Assembly: GCA_934122085.1 (NCBI GenBank)
Contig: CAKOVS010000003.1
Location: 62,001-126,000, forward strand
Direction: 5' to 3'
DNA from: an uncultured Clostridia bacterium
GTDB taxonomy: Bacteria > Bacillota > Clostridia > TANB77 > CAG-508
Length of the DNA: 64,000 nt
Shown here: in pieces, positions 59,546 to 64,000 of the stretch
Position numbering within the stretch: position 1 is the stretch's first letter
How the letters are laid out: the number at the start of each line of letters is the position of its first letter
Translations under genes and position numbers: made by a program
Notes under the pieces: model-generated
What the model was told of the DNA's origin: nothing
The model's input: only the letters and a program-made list of their open reading frames with translations
The model's database searches: none

Positions 59546-60427
59546 TTAGATACTTCTTGGATTAAATCTTGATATTTCTTTTAATTTTTTAAACATTTCT
59601 TTTTCTTCTGATGTAATTTTTTCTGGAATTACAATTTCTAATTTTCCTATTAAATTTCCTCTTTCACCTTTTGCATTTTTATATCCTTTATTAGGGATTT
59701 CTATTGTTTCACCTGCTTGAACTCCATTTGGTATATATATTTGAGTTTTGGTTCCATCTATTGATTCAACTTTTGCTTTAGTTCCCAATACCGCTTCCCA
59801 TGGTGTTATTGGAATTATAGTTGATAAATTTATTCCATCTAATTTAAACTTTTTACTATCTTCTATATTTATTTTTATGAACATGTCTCCATTTTTACCA
59901 CCATTTTTGCCAGTCTTGCCTTGTCCCATTAATCTTATTTTTTCATTTTCCTGTACACCTTCTGGTAATTTTATTGTAATTGTTTTATCTTTATTTTCTA
60001 AATCTTTAAATACAATTGTTTTGTTTGCTCCGTAAAATCCTTCTTCAAGTGATATATTTATTTCTGTTTCAATATCTTCACCTCTTATTGCTGGTTCATT
60101 TGGCTTGTCTATACTTTCAGCTATATCTCCGCTTCCAAAAAACATTCCAAATATTTCGCCAGCCATTTGTCCTGAAGTCTTTGTATGATTTAATCTACGT
60201 CCAACATTATAATTCCAAGTTCTATCATATTTTCTTTTGGCTGATGGATTTGAAAGTATTCTGTAAGCTTCATTTACATCTTTTATTTTTTCTTCTGCTA
60301 ATTTGTCACCCACATTTACATCTGGATGATATTTTTTCGCTTGTTTTCTATAGGCTGATTTTATTTGATCTATTGTTACTTTATTTGTTTCTAATTCTAA
60401 TATTTTATAGTAATTCTTAAATTTCAT
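59546..60427 (-). CDS. DnaJ-domain (CbpA-like) co-chaperone
   Basis: 293 residues. J-domain at 1-70 with HPD at 34-36 (KKYHPDVN) and YRILSNPSAKRKYD, a linker, then the DnaJ C-terminal peptide-binding domains (DIETEINISLEEGFYGANKTI, KLPEGVQENEKIRLMGQGK, LTPWEAVLG-like ITPWEAVLGTKA). No zinc-finger, so a type II DnaJ like CbpA. It works with Hsp70. Confidence 0.88.
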   Translation of the reverse strand: MKFKNYYKILELETNKVTIDQIKSAYRKQAKKYHPDVNVGDKLAEEKIKDVNEAYRILSNPSAKRKYDRTWNYNVGRRLNHTKTSGQMAGEIFGMFFGSGDIAESIDKPNEPAIRGEDIETEINISLEEGFYGANKTIVFKDLENKDKTITIKLPEGVQENEKIRLMGQGKTGKNGGKNGDMFIKINIEDSKKFKLDGINLSTIIPITPWEAVLGTKAKVESIDGTKTQIYIPNGVQAGETIEIPNKGYKNAKGERGNLIGKLEIVIPEKITSEEKEMFKKLKEISRFNPRSI

Positions 60428-60446
60428 TTGACATCCTCCAATTAAA

Positions 60447-60496
60447 TTTTTCTAAAAAAATTGGTATTCACATTATACCAATTCTTTTAGAAAAAA
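60447..60496 (-). terminator. Terminator of murF
   Basis: TTTTTCTAAAA-AATTGGTA pairs with TACCAATT-TTTTAGAAAAA. Confidence 0.8.
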
Positions 60497-60497
60497 T

Positions 60498-61865
60498 CTA
60501 TAGTTTTTGACAAATTTCATAAAATTTCATGCCATTTGAAGCTTTTATTAAAACTACATCTCCTTCTCTTAAAATTTCTTTCAATTTGCTTAAAATTTCT
60601 TCATTATTTTGTAACAAAATACATTGTGTTTTTTTATTTTTACTTGCTTTTGAAATAATATCTTTTGCAAATTTTCCTCTGCATATTAATATATCTATAT
60701 TATTATTTGCTACTTCCTCACCAACTTTTTCATGTAACTCCTTAGAAAATTCTCCTAATTCTAACATATCTCCTAAAACAGCAATTTTCCTCAAATCCGT
60801 ACGGTTTGAAAGATATTTTAAACTTGCTTTCATTGATTCATAACTTGCATTATAACTATCATTTATTAATGTTGCACCATTTTTTAAAGCTCTTATATCC
60901 ATTCTCTTTTTTGTTAATTCAAACTTTGATATTCCATTCTGAATTTCTTTTGATGTTAATCCTAACACTTTTCCAACCATAAATCCACATAATGCATTAT
61001 ATACAAAATGTTCTCCTCCAACAGGAACATCTATGTTAACTTTTTCTGATAAAGTTTTAGCTACAAATTTACTTTTTTCTTCTCCTAATTCAATTTTTTC
61101 TGCAATTACATCACTTGAATTATTTATTCCGTATGTATGTATTTCAATTTTCTCCTTATTTTCTTCATACCATTTATGTAATAAATCATTATCATTATTT
61201 ATTATCACTCTTGGAATTTTCATTCCTTCTAAAATCTCGAGTTTAGCTTTTAATATATTTTCTCTTGACCCTAAATTTCCTATATGTGATGTCCCAATAT
61301 TAGTTATTACAGCTAAAGTTGGTTTTGCTATATTTGTTAATAAACTTATTTCTCCAAAATGATTCATTCCCATTTCTATAACCAATGCTTCATGATCTTT
61401 TAACTTTAATATTGTTAATGGTAATCCTATATTATTATTGTTATTTCCTTCTGTTTTTAATGTCTTATATTTTTGACTCACTACACTTGCTATTATATCT
61501 TTTGTACTTGTTTTTCCTACACTTCCTGTAACAGCAATTACTGGGATATTATATAAACTTCTTTTATATTTTGCAATTTCATATAATGCTTCTAATGTAT
61601 CTTCAACTTGTATTATAGTTTTGTCTTTATATTTTTCTTTTTCTTCTTTTGATATTTGTATATTAGAAATTATTACAGCCGTAGCTCCTGCATCTAGTGC
61701 TTGGTTCCAAAAATTACTTCCATCAAATTTTTCTCCTTTTATTCCAATATATATATCACCTTTTTGTATTGTTCTTGTATCTTTTGAAAAATTTTCAACT
61801 TCTAATTCTTCATTTCCAAATAACATTTTTCCTTTTGTAACCTTTAATATTTCTTTTATTTTCAT
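60498..61865 (-). CDS. murF: UDP-N-acetylmuramoyl-tripeptide--D-alanyl-D-alanine ligase
   Basis: 455 residues. ATP-binding AVTGSVGKTSTKDII (111-125), then KTEGNNNNNIGLPLTIL and EMGMNHFGEIS, the Mur-ligase central domain; the C-terminal domain has NDSYNASYESMKAS and AVLGDMLELG. Full length and all family blocks present. Adds D-Ala-D-Ala to the peptidoglycan precursor in the cytoplasm. Confidence 0.95.
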   Translation of the reverse strand: MKIKEILKVTKGKMLFGNEELEVENFSKDTRTIQKGDIYIGIKGEKFDGSNFWNQALDAGATAVIISNIQISKEEKEKYKDKTIIQVEDTLEALYEIAKYKRSLYNIPVIAVTGSVGKTSTKDIIASVVSQKYKTLKTEGNNNNNIGLPLTILKLKDHEALVIEMGMNHFGEISLLTNIAKPTLAVITNIGTSHIGNLGSRENILKAKLEILEGMKIPRVIINNDNDLLHKWYEENKEKIEIHTYGINNSSDVIAEKIELGEEKSKFVAKTLSEKVNIDVPVGGEHFVYNALCGFMVGKVLGLTSKEIQNGISKFELTKKRMDIRALKNGATLINDSYNASYESMKASLKYLSNRTDLRKIAVLGDMLELGEFSKELHEKVGEEVANNNIDILICRGKFAKDIISKASKNKKTQCILLQNNEEILSKLKEILREGDVVLIKASNGMKFYEICQKL

Positions 61866-62002
61866 TCAATTTTCGTCCTTTCGGTATACTATTGTTTTGA
61901 CTTATTATATTCTATTTATTCATAAATTGCAACAAAGAAATTAGTAAGATTTTTTTGGTTTTTATCTCTTTTTTACAAATTGATTATCAAGACCTATAAT
62001 GC

Positions 62003-62054
62003 CAAAAACAAAATACTACTCTTCTTTACAAAGTAGAGTAGTATTTCGTTTTTG
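62003..62054 (-). terminator. Terminator of the 217-residue atypical gene
   Basis: CAAAAAC-AAATACTACTCT pairs with AGAGTAGTATTT-GTTTTTG: a long, nearly perfect stem. Confidence 0.88.
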
Positions 62055-62061
62055 TGAATGA

Positions 62062-62715
62062 TTATCCGAAGATTATTTCTTTAATTTCCGGAGCTGCTAT
62101 TTCTTCAATCTCTGATTTAGTAACTCCATCTTTATCATACATCAAAAAATTAAAAAAATGAGGTCCATTCCACTTTTGAGAAAACTCAAATACTTCTGCC
62201 AATGCATCAACATAAAATCGTAACCATGTTGATACATCTAACTCAAAAGCAATAATATTCCCAATTTTCCGATGCACTGAAAAAGCATTAAATGTTTCTA
62301 AAACAGCTTTTTGCTTATCAGTAATCTGAGAAGAATCGTTAAGCTTTAACTCGCCATACAGAGTCGCAAAAATCAATTTACTTCCAAAAATAGTTGTTGC
62401 AAACAAAATAAGACCTTTTTCTTTATTGAAAAAAATTATCTTTTCATCTTCAATTGGTTCCTTATATCCTATTCTTGTGAATTTTTTACAATAACCACAT
62501 TTGAATCCTAATTCTTCAGCAATATTGCAAAAATCATGCAACTCCATTCCTGCTTGAGTGTCTCCAATTTTCTTAATATATTCAGATGTAGAATGAGCAA
62601 AATTCAATGCAAGCATTAAACATTCCTCATTCAATTGATCGTCCTGTGTTCCTGTAAATGCTTTTGCTGTTGCCAAAGGATCAAATTGCAAATTAATCCG
62701 GGTTTTTTCATCCAT
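62062..62715 (-). CDS. Compositionally atypical protein of unknown function
   Basis: 217 residues, not recognised. A lone CGYC pair (FKCGYCKKFTRIGYKEP) and a beta-rich part (KIIFFNKEKGLILFATTIFG, SKLIFATLYGELKL) then helices (VSTWLRFYVDALAEVFEF). Codon use is richer in G/C-ending codons than the neighbours and contains two CGG codons (62269-62271, 62698-62700). AGGAGGAG precedes the ATG. Its promoter spacer carries the motif shared with the 23449 and 50191 genes. Confidence 0.7.
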   Translation of the reverse strand: MDEKTRINLQFDPLATAKAFTGTQDDQLNEECLMLALNFAHSTSEYIKKIGDTQAGMELHDFCNIAEELGFKCGYCKKFTRIGYKEPIEDEKIIFFNKEKGLILFATTIFGSKLIFATLYGELKLNDSSQITDKQKAVLETFNAFSVHRKIGNIIAFELDVSTWLRFYVDALAEVFEFSQKWNGPHFFNFLMYDKDGVTKSEIEEIAAPEIKEIIFG

Positions 62716-62783
62716 AATAATCTCCTCCTAGTTTTAAAATAATATTTTTATATGAGGTTTAACTACGCCATTGGCATAAAAGC

Positions 62784-62812
62784 ATTATATCATCATTTAC
62801 ATAATGTGTCAA
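62784..62812 (-). promoter_or_regulatory. Consensus promoter of the 217-residue atypical gene
   Basis: Minus strand TTGACA, 17-base spacer CATTATGTAAATGATGA, TATAAT. The spacer holds ATTATGTAAA. Confidence 0.8.
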
Positions 62813-62855
62813 TTTTTATTATATATCTATAAAAATTATAATACATTTACAATAA

Positions 62856-62887
62856 AAAAACCCTCTTAAATATTTAAGAGAGTTTTT
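62856..62887 (-). terminator. Terminator of the spore-protein gene
   Basis: AAAAACCCTCTTAAA pairs with TTTAAGAG-GTTTTT (one mismatch). Confidence 0.85.
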
Positions 62888-62896
62888 ATCTAAAAA

Positions 62897-63076
62897 CTAT
62901 TGATTTTCAACAGCTCTATTTGCAATTTCTATAGCTTTTGAAACTATATTACCACATGTTTTTGAGGAAACATTTTCCCAACTTCCTCCGTCTTTTTTTA
63001 CCTGATCATATACACCTAGTTCTTTTGCAATTTCTGTTCGTAAGTTTTCAGATATTAATTTGTTACTTCTTGACAT
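62897..63076 (-). CDS. Alpha/beta-type small acid-soluble spore protein
   Basis: 59 residues from the ATG at 63076 (MSRSNKLISENLRTEI), with AAAGGAGAG upstream. MSRSNK and TEIAKELGVYDQVKKDGGSW follow the alpha/beta SASP plan, with a shortened second half (SSKTCGNIVSKAIEIANRA). The usual GSVGGEMVK block is replaced by TCGNIVSKAI, seen in some Clostridia SASPs. These proteins coat and protect DNA in spores. It is next to the germination gene ypeB. Confidence 0.75.
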   Translation of the reverse strand: MSRSNKLISENLRTEIAKELGVYDQVKKDGGSWENVSSKTCGNIVSKAIEIANRAVENQ

Positions 63077-63208
63077 ACTAAGCTCTCCTTTCAAATTTAA
63101 TCTGTTATTTTACGGACCGTTTTTTGAAAATATTTTTTAAATATTTTCAATTATATTATCTGCAAAAGATATTTTTTTATTAAAACAATTTTTTCAAAAT
63201 TTAGAATT

Positions 63209-64000
63209 TTATTCTGTCAATGTTCCATTTTCAGTATTTGTTACTATTAATGTATCTTCTTCTTTTCCTGTCTGAGCATTTATATATTCAATAAATTCCA
63301 CTTCATTTATTTTTCCTTTAAATTCATAACATAATACTTCTGTATTAAATTCTGTTGGTATTATTGCTAACTTTTCACTTGACAATTCTGCTTTTGTTGA
63401 AATATTTTTTCTTGCCTCATCTATTGAAATCAAATTACTTGGAATTTCTCTTTCAAAATGACAGTTTAAATATCCTGTTGCATCAACACCAACTATTTCA
63501 CCATCATCTAATGCTATTTTTAATTTAATTAAATCAGTATATGCAATTATATTTCCTTGTTTATATGCATAATTTATAACTATATATCCATCATTTTTCA
63601 TATAATAAGTTTCTTGCATATTTTCATATCTTTTTGCTTGTAAATATTCTTTTCCTTTTTGAATTGCATCTTGTTCTGTTATATTTTCACCATTTGTTTC
63701 TCTATCATAATTCATATAAACAAGATGTCCACCCTTTTTAGAAATTGATATTCCTATTTTTTTGTTTTCATTTGTTGTTACCTCAAATCTATATACTGGA
63801 ATATTTCCATTTTCAACATATCCATTATTTTTTGTTTCTTTTATTTTATCTTTTCCAATAAATTCCTCTGCAATTGTTTTTGCTTCATCTTCTGAAATAT
63901 CATTGCCTGTTAAACCTTTCTTTTCTTCACTTGTTATATGTTCAGAAAATGCCCCATCATAGATTAATCCTGAATATTCGTGAAAGTTTTGTTCTACCAT
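63209..64000 (-). CDS. ypeB: Germination protein YpeB, C-terminal part (cut by the window edge)
   Basis: At least 263 residues. FHEYSGLIYDGAFSEHI is the typical YpeB block, followed by tandem PepSY domains (DISEDEAKTIAEEFIGKDKI; ITEQDAIQKGKEYLQAKRYE; ISIDEARKNISTKAELSSEK) ending in YEFKGKINEVEFIEYINAQTGKEE. The N-terminal membrane anchor would lie beyond base 64000. YpeB holds and regulates the cortex-lytic enzyme SleB in spores. Confidence 0.88.
   Translation of the reverse strand: MVEQNFHEYSGLIYDGAFSEHITSEEKKGLTGNDISEDEAKTIAEEFIGKDKIKETKNNGYVENGNIPVYRFEVTTNENKKIGISISKKGGHLVYMNYDRETNGENITEQDAIQKGKEYLQAKRYENMQETYYMKNDGYIVINYAYKQGNIIAYTDLIKLKIALDDGEIVGVDATGYLNCHFEREIPSNLISIDEARKNISTKAELSSEKLAIIPTEFNTEVLCYEFKGKINEVEFIEYINAQTGKEEDTLIVTNTENGTLTE

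Overview
The window is chromosomal DNA of a spore-forming, very A+T-rich Firmicute, most likely an uncultured Clostridia relative. Spore genes lie at the right end (a small acid-soluble spore protein and YpeB), genes use AGA for arginine and A/T-ending codons almost throughout, and Shine-Dalgarno sites are strong (AGGAGG type). I estimate G+C by eye at below 30%; I did not compute it.

Layout. About 1-20 kb is an accessory, defence-rich island. It starts with a histidine-kinase-like ATPase plus a degenerate receiver-like protein (5-2602), followed by an IS3/IS150-family insertion sequence. A minus-strand cluster comes next: a small HTH regulator, two D12-class N6-adenine methyltransferases, two paralogous HNH proteins and a GHKL ATPase with a C-terminal PD-(D/E)XK-like domain. 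Then follow remains of an integrative element (ParB-like protein, DnaC-like loader, DnaD-like organizer, excisionase, frameshifted tyrosine integrase). Its cargo is a CD-NTase with a DUF6602 nuclease-like partner (a candidate CBASS pair) and an OLD-like ATPase. The island ends at the 3' half of a tRNA gene, a typical attachment-site scar, at 19972-20014.

About 20-29 kb is mixed: an HNH-DGQHR protein, a Cu/Zn superoxide dismutase gene broken at a CGG codon, housekeeping genes (metallophosphoesterase, Nudix, Maf), a compact type I toxin-antitoxin locus of Fst/par design at 26.5-26.85 kb, and the rotted remains of an older mobilizable element. From 29082 to 37510 lies an integrative mobilizable element flanked by a 13-bp direct repeat and inserted at the 3' end of tRNA-Pro. 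It carries AbiTii-like, Fic and repressor genes, an excisionase, a replication protein, an integrase, MobC, a relaxase and a MobB-like gene embedded in the relaxase gene. From 37.8 kb to the end the content is ordinary chromosome: pcrA, DUF2207/LemA membrane proteins, oleate hydratase with a TetR regulator, a lipase, a ZIP transporter, an ABC protein, prfA, a YhaN/YhaO-like pair, an orphan VirD4-like protein, a DnaJ-type chaperone, murF and sporulation genes.

Two observations stand out. First, the 26.5 kb locus shows the features of an Fst-like system: convergent RNAs, repeats that create trans complementarity over the toxin start, a 5' stem hiding the ribosome site, and complementary terminator loops. 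Second, scanning every CGG by eye, I find the codon in frame in native genes only three times. Each is the exact point where the reading frame must shift +1 (CGG-A read as GGA) to restore a conserved protein. The only other in-frame CGG codons are in three compositionally atypical genes, which share a promoter-spacer motif.
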